36,625 nt of DNA from an uncultured Lutibacter sp. GTDB lineage: Bacteria; Bacteroidota; Bacteroidia; Flavobacteriales; Flavobacteriaceae. Made by a program: the position numbers and the translations under genes. The first letter of the stretch is position 1; each line of letters starts with the position of its first letter. Where the stretch lies: contig NZ_CALAEQ010000005.1 in the NCBI RefSeq assembly GCF_937891065.1, positions 1 to 36,625 of the forward strand. The letters are read 5' to 3'. The notes below the pieces were generated by a model that searched no databases, was not told the DNA's origin, and saw nothing but the letters and a program-made list of their open reading frames with translations. This document shows, piece after piece, positions 16,876 to 24,023 of this stretch.

Positions 16876-17916
16876 ATTCTTGTAGCTCCGTTAAACTGGG
16901 GATTAGGACATGCAACACGCTGTATTCCAATAATAAATTATTTATTAGAAGGTGGTTTTGAACCAATTATTGCAAGTGATGGAGATGCTTTATTGTTACT
17001 TCAAAAAGAGTTTCCATTATTAAAAAGCTATGTACTTCCTTCCTATAATATCAAGTATCCTAAAAAAGGTAAAAATTTAAAATTCAAACTATTTTTAAGT
17101 GTTCCATCAATAATTTTAGCAGTAATAAAAGAAAAAAAATTTGTTACTCAAATTGCTGAAAAAGAAAATCTAGCAGGAATTATTTCGGATAATAGATTTG
17201 GTGCTTTAAGTAGAAAAGTACCTTCCGTTTATATTACGCATCAATTGAATGTGTTATCTGGAAAAACGACCTTCTTAACTTCTAAAATTCATCAAAAAAT
17301 AATTGAAAAATTTGATGAATGTTGGGTGCCTGATGTTGAGAATGAGCCCAATTTTTCTGAAATGTTAGGGCATATCAACAAGGCTAAGTTTAAAGTTAAT
17401 TATCTTGGAATTTTAAGCCGATTCAAAAAACAATACACAGCAATTAAATATGATTTATTAGTGCTTCTCTCAGGACCAGAACCTCAACGAACCTTATTAG
17501 AAAATAAATTATTAATTGAGTTAAAGGGTTTTAACGGTGAAATTTTATTTGTAAGAGGTGTTTTATCTAATAAAACTAACATTACTGCTGCCACTAATTT
17601 TAAAATCATAGATTTTTTAGCTTCAACAGATTTGGAAATTGCAATAAATCAAAGTGAAATAGTGCTAGCGAGATCAGGATATTCAACAATTATGGATTTG
17701 GCAGTTCTAGGTAAAAAAGCTTTTTTTATTCCAACTCCAGGTCAATTTGAACAAGAATATTTAGCTGAAATATTAAGTGAAAAATTAATCGCTCCTTTTG
17801 CAACTCAGCAAAATTTTAAAGCAACTGATTTAGATATATTGACTAATTTTTCAGGATTTAAAGTAAATAAAGCCGACTTTAATTTAGATTATTTCAGCCT
17901 TTTCAAGCGTAAATGA
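16876..17916 (+). CDS. MurG-like GT-B glycosyltransferase with unclear start
   Basis: The protein reads as a GT-B transferase of about 346 residues. It has N-terminal KKILVAPLNWGLGHATR (glycine-rich acceptor-side loop), SDNRFGALSRKVPSVYITHQ, DECWVPD, LLSGPEPQRTLLE and the MurG-like donor-side ARSGYSTIMDLAVLGK...TPGQFEQEYLAE. The conserved N-terminus begins directly after the purD stop across nine A (16868-16876), but no ATG, GTG or TTG exists there in frame. The first ordinary start, TTG at 16993, would delete the GLGHATR loop. Candidates are AUU at 16876 (used here), or TTG at 16859 followed by a -1 shift or one missing A in the tract. The 3' end overlaps the convergent kinase gene by 33 bp. 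The sugar and acceptor are unknown. Confidence 0.75.
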   Translation: MLVAPLNWGLGHATRCIPIINYLLEGGFEPIIASDGDALLLLQKEFPLLKSYVLPSYNIKYPKKGKNLKFKLFLSVPSIILAVIKEKKFVTQIAEKENLAGIISDNRFGALSRKVPSVYITHQLNVLSGKTTFLTSKIHQKIIEKFDECWVPDVENEPNFSEMLGHINKAKFKVNYLGILSRFKKQYTAIKYDLLVLLSGPEPQRTLLENKLLIELKGFNGEILFVRGVLSNKTNITAATNFKIIDFLASTDLEIAINQSEIVLARSGYSTIMDLAVLGKKAFFIPTPGQFEQEYLAEILSEKLIAPFATQQNFKATDLDILTNFSGFKVNKADFNLDYFSLFKRK

Positions 17917-18933
17917 AAATTCAGAACCTTTTTTCAATTCACTTTTAACAAAAATTTGTTGGTCATGAGCTTCAATAATATGTTTAACAATAGACAACCC
18001 TAAACCTGATCCTCCTTGCTCTCTAGATCTACTTTGGTCAACCCTATAGAAACGTTCAAACAATCTCGGTATATGTTCTTCTTTAATTCCTTCACCATTA
18101 TCAATAATTTTAACAATAATTTCATCTTTCTTAAAATTCTCTACACGTATAACAGTTGAACCTCCAATTTTACCATATTTTATAGAATTAACTAGAAAGT
18201 TGATTAATACTTGTTCAATGCGTTCAATATCACCAATAACCATTATTGGGTATTCATAATGCTTGTTAAGTGATAATGAAATATTTCGTTTTTTCGCTTT
18301 CATTTCAAGCAAATCAAACACACCTTGAATAAGTTCTATAATATTAAAAGGTTGTTTATTTAAATTTAAATCGGCAGATTCTAATTTAGAAATTAAGTCT
18401 AAATCCTTCACAATTGCAATCAATCTTTCAACGCCCTTGTTGGCTCGTTCCAGATATTTCCCACGAATCATTTTATCATTCATGGCACCATCAGCTAATG
18501 TTAATAAATAGCCTTGAACGGTAAATAAAGGTGTTTTAAGTTCGTGTGAAACATTTCCTAAAAAATCTCTACGATAACTCTCCTGTAATTTTAATTTTTT
18601 TATTTGTTGTTGTTTATTTTTTGCAAAATTTTCAACTTCCTTAGAGAGCATATCAATATCGGATGTTATGGAAGTTTTATTAAAATTAGTAGAACCTAAT
18701 AAAGATACACTATCATGTATTTTTTTTATACGCTGGTAAATAAATCTTTCAAGTCTAAATTGAGAAATTATAAAAGTAAATATAAAAATGATACTTATAA
18801 AAAGAAGAATATGGCTAACCTTAAATGTTATATCGAAAAAGAAATAAGCTTCTAAAAATAAAGCAAAAGATGTTATAGAGGTAATATAAAATGAGGTCCA
18901 AAAAGCAAAAATAAATGTTTTTTTAATCTTCAT
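17884..18933 (-). CDS. Two-transmembrane sensor histidine kinase, PhoR-like
   Basis: A 349-residue inner-membrane kinase. Two transmembrane helices (about 5-29 and 38-58) are separated by only a few residues, so there is almost no periplasmic sensor. A linker or HAMP-like region follows (about 60-110), then HisKA with the phosphoacceptor H130 in GNVSHELKTPLFTVQGYL, and HATPase_c (N box NSIKYG, G1 DNGEGI, F box LFERFYR, G2 GGSGLGLSI). An upstream TTG at 18936 adds only one residue; the ATG at 18933 is preferred. It overlaps the end of the response-regulator gene by 11 bp, so it is the second gene of a two-component operon. The PhoR likeness rests on pairing with a PhoB-type regulator; the signal is unknown. 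Confidence 0.9.
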   Translation of the reverse strand: MKIKKTFIFAFWTSFYITSITSFALFLEAYFFFDITFKVSHILLFISIIFIFTFIISQFRLERFIYQRIKKIHDSVSLLGSTNFNKTSITSDIDMLSKEVENFAKNKQQQIKKLKLQESYRRDFLGNVSHELKTPLFTVQGYLLTLADGAMNDKMIRGKYLERANKGVERLIAIVKDLDLISKLESADLNLNKQPFNIIELIQGVFDLLEMKAKKRNISLSLNKHYEYPIMVIGDIERIEQVLINFLVNSIKYGKIGGSTVIRVENFKKDEIIVKIIDNGEGIKEEHIPRLFERFYRVDQSRSREQGGSGLGLSIVKHIIEAHDQQIFVKSELKKGSEFSFTLEKAEII

Positions 18934-19624
18934 CAATTACAAATTTATAACCTACACCTTTGACTGTTTTAAAATAATCGTCACCAATTTTTTCACGTAA
19001 TTTACGTATGTGAACATCAATAGTTCTGCCACCTACAATAACTTCATTACCCCAAACCAAATCTAAAATATCATCTCGTTTAAAAACTTTACCAGGTTTT
19101 GAAGCTAATAATGAAAGTAATTCAAATTCTTTTCGTGGTAAGGAAAGTTTAATACCCTCTTTTATAACCACATATTCTTCACGGTCAATAACAATTTCAC
19201 CAATAGTTACTTTATCTGAAGAAGAAGTTGTTTCATCATAAACTTTTATACGTCTTAATAAAGCTTTAATTTTACTGACTAGTAATTTTGGTTTTATGGG
19301 TTTTGTGATATAATCATCTGCTCCTACATCAAATCCAGCAACTTGAGAATAATCTTCCCCTCTAGCAGTAAAAAATGTTATCAAAACATTTTCTAACCCA
19401 TTTGTAGCTCTTATTTTTTCACAAGCCTCAATACCATCCATTTCGGGCATCATAATGTCTAAAATAATTAGGTGAGGAATTACTTTTTTTGCAATTTCAA
19501 CAGCTTCAATACCATTTTTTGCAGTGAAAATTTTAAAACCTTCATTTTTTAAATTGTAACCAACAATTTCTAAAATATCTGGTTCATCATCAACTAATAA
19601 TATTTTAATGTCTTTATTTTCCAT
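18923..19624 (-). CDS. OmpR/PhoB-family response regulator
   Basis: A 233-residue DNA-binding response regulator. The receiver domain (about 6-122) has acidic pocket D12/D13, phospho-acceptor D56 (LIILDIMMPEMDG), switch Thr in FFTARG and K in TKPIKP. The C-terminal winged helix (about 138-230) shows LSLPRKEFELLSLLA, RTIDVHIRKLREKIG and the wing KGVGYKF. An upstream TTG (19684) would prepend 20 residues that fall before the family start; the ATG at 19624 (MENKDIKILLVDDEPD) is right. It is the first gene of the operon with the kinase. Direct repeats at 19714-19733 sit upstream of its promoter and may be an autoregulatory site. Confidence 0.94.
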   Translation of the reverse strand: MENKDIKILLVDDEPDILEIVGYNLKNEGFKIFTAKNGIEAVEIAKKVIPHLIILDIMMPEMDGIEACEKIRATNGLENVLITFFTARGEDYSQVAGFDVGADDYITKPIKPKLLVSKIKALLRRIKVYDETTSSSDKVTIGEIVIDREEYVVIKEGIKLSLPRKEFELLSLLASKPGKVFKRDDILDLVWGNEVIVGGRTIDVHIRKLREKIGDDYFKTVKGVGYKFVIDED

Positions 19625-19656
19625 ATTTTGATACTTGTTTAACAACAAACAATACA

Positions 19657-19685
19657 CAAAAGTAATGATAAATTTAGAGTACAAA
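19657..19685 (-). promoter_or_regulatory. Candidate promoter of the two-component operon
   Basis: On the minus strand, TTTG (19685-19682) and TACTTTTG (19664-19657) are 17 bp apart, matching the Bacteroidota layout of a -33 TTG and a -7 TAnnTTTG. The -7 element ends 32 bp before the ATG at 19624. Confidence 0.55.
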
Positions 19686-19713
19686 TCATTACAAGTAAAT
19701 GTATCTAAAATTA

Positions 19714-19733
19714 TAACATTAAGCTAACATTAA
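19714..19733. promoter_or_regulatory. Pho-box-like direct repeat upstream of the response regulator
   Basis: TAACATTAA occurs at 19714-19722 and 19725-19733, exactly 11 bp apart, the repeat period bound in tandem by PhoB/OmpR-type regulators. It lies 29 bp upstream of the -33 box of the regulator's own promoter, and also upstream of the divergent T9SS gene at 19873. The sequence differs from the E. coli Pho box, and no third copy is clear. Confidence 0.45.
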
Positions 19734-19872
19734 CCTTACAGTATGTTAATTTGAACTGTAATTTATGAGAAAATCAGTCTTTTATAGAATTTAAACATAA
19801 AAAATTATTTTTTCACACAACAATTCTCTAATTTTATAGTGAAAAGAAAAAGATTAACTTAAAAAAAATTGT

Positions 19873-20664
19873 ATGAAAAAGAACTACCTATTTTGGGTTG
19901 CATTTTGTGTGACTGTATTTTTAAATGCCCAAACTATTTTTATAAATGAAATTCATTATGCTAATTCTGGAGGAGATACTGATGAAGGTGTTGAAATTTG
20001 TGGACCAGCGGGTACTGAATTAGCCGGTTATGAAGTAAGACTTTATAATGGCTCTGGCGGAGGAATTTATGAAACAATACTCCATTTATCAGGAATTATT
20101 CCAAACCAGCAAAATAATATAGGTACACTATGGTTTGCAAAGACAGGTATTCAAAATGGTTTACTTGATGGATTGGCTTTAGTTGATAATACAAATGCAG
20201 TAATTCAATTTTTAAGTTATGGAGGTGTTATTACGGCTACTGATGGACCGGCTGTTGGTATGACTTCAGTAGACATAGGTGTCTCAGAATCCGAAACAAC
20301 ACCAATAGGTTATTCACTACAATTAATAGGTTCAGGTTCAAATTATGCTGATTTTAGTTGGGTTGGTCCAGTTACAGCTTCGCCAGGGATGTTAAATGCC
20401 AATCAAACCTTATCAATTGTTAAAAACCAAATAGAAGGGTTTTCACTATACCCAAATCCAATTTCAAACGGTAAATTATTTATGAGTTCAAGCAGTAACT
20501 TAGATAAAAAGCTTGAAATTTATTCAATGATGGGCAACTGTATTTATAGCGAATATGTAAATGCTAATGAAACAATTGACGTTTCTAAGTTAAATTCAGG
20601 AATCTATATGGTTAGAGTTGAAGAAGAGGATAAAATTGCAGCTCGTAAATTGATAATTAAATAG
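19873..20664 (+). CDS. Lamin-tail-domain T9SS-secreted protein
   Basis: A 263-residue exported protein. The signal peptide is residues 1-19 (ending FLNA). A lamin tail domain (LTD) spans about 20-170: IFINEIHYANSGGDTDEGVE, then LAGYEVRLYNG, DGLALVD, SLQLIG and SPGMLN. A T9SS type A sorting domain lies at about 190-263 (SLYPNPISNGKLF, GIYMVRV, ARKLIIK). Bacterial LTD proteins are often linked to extracellular nucleases or adhesins, but no nuclease domain is fused here. It is transcribed divergently from the response-regulator operon, so the repeats at 19714-19733 could influence it too. Function beyond secretion is unknown. Confidence 0.88.
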   Translation: MKKNYLFWVAFCVTVFLNAQTIFINEIHYANSGGDTDEGVEICGPAGTELAGYEVRLYNGSGGGIYETILHLSGIIPNQQNNIGTLWFAKTGIQNGLLDGLALVDNTNAVIQFLSYGGVITATDGPAVGMTSVDIGVSESETTPIGYSLQLIGSGSNYADFSWVGPVTASPGMLNANQTLSIVKNQIEGFSLYPNPISNGKLFMSSSSNLDKKLEIYSMMGNCIYSEYVNANETIDVSKLNSGIYMVRVEEEDKIAARKLIIK

Positions 20665-20688
20665 TTTAACCCTAAATAAAATTTGATT

Positions 20689-21405
20689 ATGAATATTAAA
20701 ATTAATTTTGAAAACATCCTTTTTTTAGATATTGAAACGGTACCAGAAACTGAAAATTTTAGTGATTTGCCTGAATACAAACAAGAATTATTCGCTCAAA
20801 AAACACAGTACCAACGAAAAGAAGATTTTTCTCCTGAAGAGTTTTACGATCGTGCGGGGATTTGGGCTGAATTTGGCAAAATAGTGTGTATCTCGGTAGG
20901 TTATTTTACGAATTTTGATTCAAAAGACAGAACTTATAGAGTGACTTCTTTTTTTGGTGATGAGGTGAAATTATTAGAAGACTTTAAAAGATTGTTAAAT
21001 ACCCATTTCAATAAAACACCACATGTTTTATGCGGTCATAATGGTAAAGAATTTGATTTCCCATATATAGCTAGACGAATGATAATCCATCAAATTGAAT
21101 TGCCTGAAAAATTAAATTTATTTGGAAAAAAACCTTGGGAAATTCCTCATATAGACACTATGGAATTATGGAAATTTGGGGACTACAAACATTTTTCTTC
21201 CTTAAAATTACTGACAACTATTTTAGGAATTCCATCTCCAAAAGATGATATTGATGGGAGTGAAGTTGGCGCTGTTTTTTACAAAGAAAAAAATATAGAT
21301 CGCATTGTAAAATATTGTGAAAAAGACACCATTGCTGTTGCTCAATTATTATTGCGTTTTAATAATGAACCACTCATAGAAGCATTAAATATCGTATATG
21401 TTTAA
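20689..21405 (+). CDS. Predicted 3'-5' exonuclease, DEDD family (PolB-like)
   Basis: A 238-residue RNase H-fold exonuclease resembling the DNA polymerase B proofreading domain family. Exo I is LFLDIETVPE with D14 and E16; exo II is CGHNGKEFDFPYIARR; exo III is IVKYCEKDTIAVAQLLLRF, with the aspartate after a tyrosine (DEDDy pattern). Together these supply the four acidic metal ligands. No polymerase or helicase domain is attached. A TTG at 20683 adds two residues; the ATG at 20689 is the better start. It lies 24 bp after the LTD gene and may be co-transcribed, though the functions look unrelated. The substrate (DNA or RNA) cannot be told from sequence. Confidence 0.88.
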   Translation: MNIKINFENILFLDIETVPETENFSDLPEYKQELFAQKTQYQRKEDFSPEEFYDRAGIWAEFGKIVCISVGYFTNFDSKDRTYRVTSFFGDEVKLLEDFKRLLNTHFNKTPHVLCGHNGKEFDFPYIARRMIIHQIELPEKLNLFGKKPWEIPHIDTMELWKFGDYKHFSSLKLLTTILGIPSPKDDIDGSEVGAVFYKEKNIDRIVKYCEKDTIAVAQLLLRFNNEPLIEALNIVYV

Positions 21406-21542
21406 AATTTTGATTTGATGCTATGTTTAATGTAACTGTTTATAAATCAAGTGTTATTTATTTTTTTTCAGTTCAGTATTCAATATTTTAAACAATGTTG
21501 CAAGAACTTATAACTTCTCAAATTTTGAAATTATATTTTAAC

Positions 21543-21550
21543 TATCTTTG
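21543..21550 (+). promoter_or_regulatory. Candidate -7 element for tatA
   Basis: TATCTTTG matches TAnnTTTG, 18 bp before the ATG at 21569. A TTG at 21525-21527 is only 15 bp upstream, shorter than the usual spacer, so the -33 box is doubtful. Confidence 0.45.
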
Positions 21551-21568
21551 TAGCCTAAATAATTTATT

Positions 21569-21886
21569 ATGTATCTATTTATTAGTGGGGCTGAAATATT
21601 TGTAATTCTACTTATTGTAGTTATGTTATTTGGTGCTGATAAATTACCTGAAATTGCTCGTGGATTAGGGAAAGGTATGCGCCAAGTTAAAGATGCCACT
21701 AATGATATTAAGCGAGAAATTAGTAATAGCGCTAAAGAAAATGACATTGATATAGATATTGCTAAAAATGTTAGGAAAGAGATAAATAGAGTAAAAGATA
21801 ATTTGGATGACTTTAGCAGACCTGTTAAAAAAATAAAAGATACTATTATTGATGATATCACCGGGCCAGTAAAAAGAAATAAATAA
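21569..21886 (+). CDS. tatA: Twin-arginine translocase TatA/TatE family subunit
   Basis: A 105-residue pore-forming or assembly component of the Tat pathway, which exports folded proteins across the inner membrane. One N-terminal transmembrane helix (about 5-21; GAEIFVILLIVVMLF) is followed by the FGADKLPEIARGLGKGMR hinge and amphipathic helix. A charged tail (about 45-105) may continue as helix. The length and the FG-x-x-KLPE motif are standard; the tail is a little longer than minimal TatA. tatC is not in the window. The PAP2 gene begins 2 bp after its stop. Confidence 0.92.
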   Translation: MYLFISGAEIFVILLIVVMLFGADKLPEIARGLGKGMRQVKDATNDIKREISNSAKENDIDIDIAKNVRKEINRVKDNLDDFSRPVKKIKDTIIDDITGPVKRNK

Positions 21887-21888
21887 TC

Positions 21889-22449
21889 TTGGATTTTCTT
21901 AATTCACTTATTAGCTACGACAAACAATTACTACTTTTTTTACATGCTAAAGGGTCTATAACTTGGGATGGTTTTTGGCTTTTTATTACAAATCCAATTC
22001 ATTGGATTCCTTTAATTTTTCTGTTTTTTTATTTAGGATATAAGTCATTTGGATTAAAAAAAACCATCGTTATTTCTTTAATTACATCTTTAAGCGGCGT
22101 TATTTCTTTATTGATTGTAACTATTATTAAAAATAATATTCAAAGACTTAGACCTATTAACGACATTTCTATAAATAATTCTATTAGAGTGTTAACTGAG
22201 CAAAATGATTTTAGCTTTGTATCAGGACATTCAACAGTTTCTTTTACTATTATATTTATCCTATTTTGGCTTTTGAAAAAGCATTATAAATACGCTTATA
22301 TACTTTTTTTATTTCCAATATTATTTGCTTACAGTAGAATTTATTTAGCCGTTCATTTTCCAATTGATATATTATTTGGAATGCTTTTAGGCTATTTAGT
22401 TGCTTTGGTTTTTTATAAAATAATAGGGGTTTCAGTTTTAAAACGCTAA
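21889..22449 (+). CDS. PAP2-family membrane phosphatase
   Basis: A 186-residue inner-membrane phosphatase of the type 2 phosphatidic acid phosphatase family, which often acts on undecaprenyl pyrophosphate or phosphatidic acid. Catalytic motifs are in order: KNNIQRLRP (K-x6-RP, about 84-92), FVSGHS (about 111-116) and SRIYLAVHFPID (SR-x5-H, about 150-161). Five or six hydrophobic segments are evident. Start codon: TTG at 21889, two bases after the tatA stop; there is no in-frame ATG near the N-terminus and the family N-terminus (DFLNSLISYDKQLLLFL) begins here. The gene ends 2 bp from the convergent methyltransferase gene. The substrate is unproven. Confidence 0.9.
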   Translation: MDFLNSLISYDKQLLLFLHAKGSITWDGFWLFITNPIHWIPLIFLFFYLGYKSFGLKKTIVISLITSLSGVISLLIVTIIKNNIQRLRPINDISINNSIRVLTEQNDFSFVSGHSTVSFTIIFILFWLLKKHYKYAYILFLFPILFAYSRIYLAVHFPIDILFGMLLGYLVALVFYKIIGVSVLKR

Positions 22450-22451
22450 TA

Positions 22452-23093
22452 TTATTTTACTCTACTTATAGTTAATCCATCTCTAATTGGTAACAATACG
22501 GTTTCAATTCTATCATCAGAATTTAATAACTTATTGTATTTAATTAATGCTTTTGTGTCTATATCTTTAGGATTAATTTCTTCAACAACTTTACCACTCC
22601 ACAATACATTATCTGATAAAATAACACCTCCAGGGTTCATTTTGTCAATTATTAAGTTGAAATAATTACCGTAATTTGATTTATCTGCATCAATAAAAAC
22701 CAAATCAAATTTTTCATTTAATGTTGGGATAATGTCTAACGCATTTCCAACGAACTGTTTTATTTGATTTTGGTAATTTGATTTGTTAAAATATTTTTTA
22801 GCGAAATCTTCCAATTCTTCATTTTTATCAATGGTATAAAGTAAACCGTTTTTTTTCATTCCTTCAGCCAAACACAAGGCAGAATAACCTGTATAAGTTC
22901 CAATTTCTAAAATGTTATTTGGCTGTATTAATTTAGAAATCATAGATAAAATACGGCCCTGAAAAGCACCACTTAGCATTCGCGGATTTAGTACTTTTTG
23001 CCAAGTTTCCTTATTTAATTGCAGTAATAGTTCTGGTTCTTTTTGAGAATGATCTACAACGTATTTGTTAATATTATCTGGTAAAAAATTCAT
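22452..23093 (-). CDS. Class I SAM-dependent O-methyltransferase (CCoAOMT/COMT-like)
   Basis: A 213-residue soluble methyltransferase of the PF01596 type. Seen: the SAM-binding motif NNILEIGTYTGYSALCLAEGM (about 61-81), the acidic residue after TIDKNE (about 88-93), FDLVFIDADKSNY (about 129-141; metal-binding D region) and GGVILSDNVLWSGKV (about 154-168; second metal ligands DN). Family members methylate catechol-type hydroxyls, and many bacterial members have unknown substrates. It is the last gene of the block that also carries the sigma factor and the candidate anti-sigma, 39 bp after the latter, so it may belong to the same transcript. The ATG at 23093 gives the usual N-terminus. Confidence 0.9.
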   Translation of the reverse strand: MNFLPDNINKYVVDHSQKEPELLLQLNKETWQKVLNPRMLSGAFQGRILSMISKLIQPNNILEIGTYTGYSALCLAEGMKKNGLLYTIDKNEELEDFAKKYFNKSNYQNQIKQFVGNALDIIPTLNEKFDLVFIDADKSNYGNYFNLIIDKMNPGGVILSDNVLWSGKVVEEINPKDIDTKALIKYNKLLNSDDRIETVLLPIRDGLTISRVK

Positions 23094-23132
23094 TTTAAAA
23101 AAAAAGGATTGTTAAATATTAATTGCAGAGTT

Positions 23133-23381
23133 TTATATTCTAGCCTTCAACTCTTGTTCTAAATGTTTTTTATCTTCTTCTGTTAAACAGTGTTTTTTTC
23201 TACTTTCAGAATCTTTATGAATTTCATAACACTTCGATAATATTCCATTTTGTTTTGAATAAAGCCCACACTTTTTACATAAAAATAAGTGAAAATTCAA
23301 TTTAATTTTTTCCCATAATGAAGCTTCTCTGTATTGACTTTTATCACAAATTTTTGTTGCTTCGTCGCAGCTTATTTTCAT
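23133..23381 (-). CDS. Small zinc-motif protein, probable anti-sigma factor
   Basis: An 82-residue protein directly after the ECF sigma gene (12 bp). It contains CDEATKIC near the start and FHLFLCKKCGLY, which is exactly H-x3-C-x2-C (H31, C35, C38), the signature of zinc-binding anti-sigma (ZAS) domains. An upstream cysteine (C5 or C12) could be the fourth ligand. There is no transmembrane helix, so it would be a soluble anti-sigma. The C-terminal half is charged and helical (KHCLTEEDKKHLEQELKARI). The role is inferred from motif plus operon position; it could equally be an unrelated small zinc-binding protein. Confidence 0.78.
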   Translation of the reverse strand: MKISCDEATKICDKSQYREASLWEKIKLNFHLFLCKKCGLYSKQNGILSKCYEIHKDSESRKKHCLTEEDKKHLEQELKARI

Positions 23382-23393
23382 TTTTTGTATTCT

Positions 23394-23963
23394 TTAATTT
23401 TTAAACCAACTTTCTTCCATGCATTTTCTTAATTGAGTTCTGGCTCTATGGATAATTACCCAAAGATTTGACGATGTAATGTCTAACTCCTTACAAATAT
23501 CCTCTGTTTCAAACTGTTGAATGGTTTTCATTCTAAAAACCAAGGCATATTTATCTGGCAAAGCTTCAATACAATTTTCTAAGGCTTCACTCAATTCATC
23601 ATTTTCAATAACTTGTTCAATTTCACTTCCCCAAGAACTTGGAGCGCGTTCTTCAATCCATTCTCCTTCTCTATCACCATCCGAATAAAAATTCATTTTA
23701 ACTTCGGCCTTCCCTTTTGTTGAATTTATTTTGCGATAATGATCAATAATTTTTCTTTTTAAAATTGAAATTAACCACGTTCGTTCGCTTGCTAAACCTT
23801 TAAAATTAGCTTGAGCTTTTAACGCTGCAAAAAAAGTATCTTGTATAATGTCTTTTGCTAAATCTTGATTGTTAATTCTGCTAATTGTGTAGTTGTACAA
23901 ATAATCGGCATGAAGTTCAATCCATTTATTTGGATTTAGAATATGTTTATTTGTTGATGACAT
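23394..23963 (-). CDS. ECF-type RNA polymerase sigma factor
   Basis: A 189-residue sigma-70 family factor with only regions 2 and 4. Region 2 (about 20-85): YLYNYTISRINNQDLAKDIIQDTFFAALKA and RTWLISILKRKIIDHYRK (core binding and -10 recognition). An acidic linker (about 95-120) is unusually long and rich in E/S/D. Region 4 (about 130-182): ALPDKYALVFRMKTIQQFETEDICKELDITSSNLWVIIHRAR (helix-turn-helix for -35). The upstream gene is the 1205-residue hybrid kinase; the next is the ZAS-motif protein. It probably controls a small stress regulon and perhaps its own operon. No autoregulated promoter pair could be recognised upstream. Confidence 0.92.
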   Translation of the reverse strand: MSSTNKHILNPNKWIELHADYLYNYTISRINNQDLAKDIIQDTFFAALKAQANFKGLASERTWLISILKRKIIDHYRKINSTKGKAEVKMNFYSDGDREGEWIEERAPSSWGSEIEQVIENDELSEALENCIEALPDKYALVFRMKTIQQFETEDICKELDITSSNLWVIIHRARTQLRKCMEESWFKN

Positions 23964-24023
23964 TAAATTTTAATTGATTAAAAGCTAAAATAGCTAATTA
24001 TTCCCAACGGATATAGGATATAT

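Noticed and set aside
21538-21861. Minus-strand ORF of 107 codons antisense to tatA
   Set aside because: It overlaps a clear TatA-family gene and has no motif of its own.
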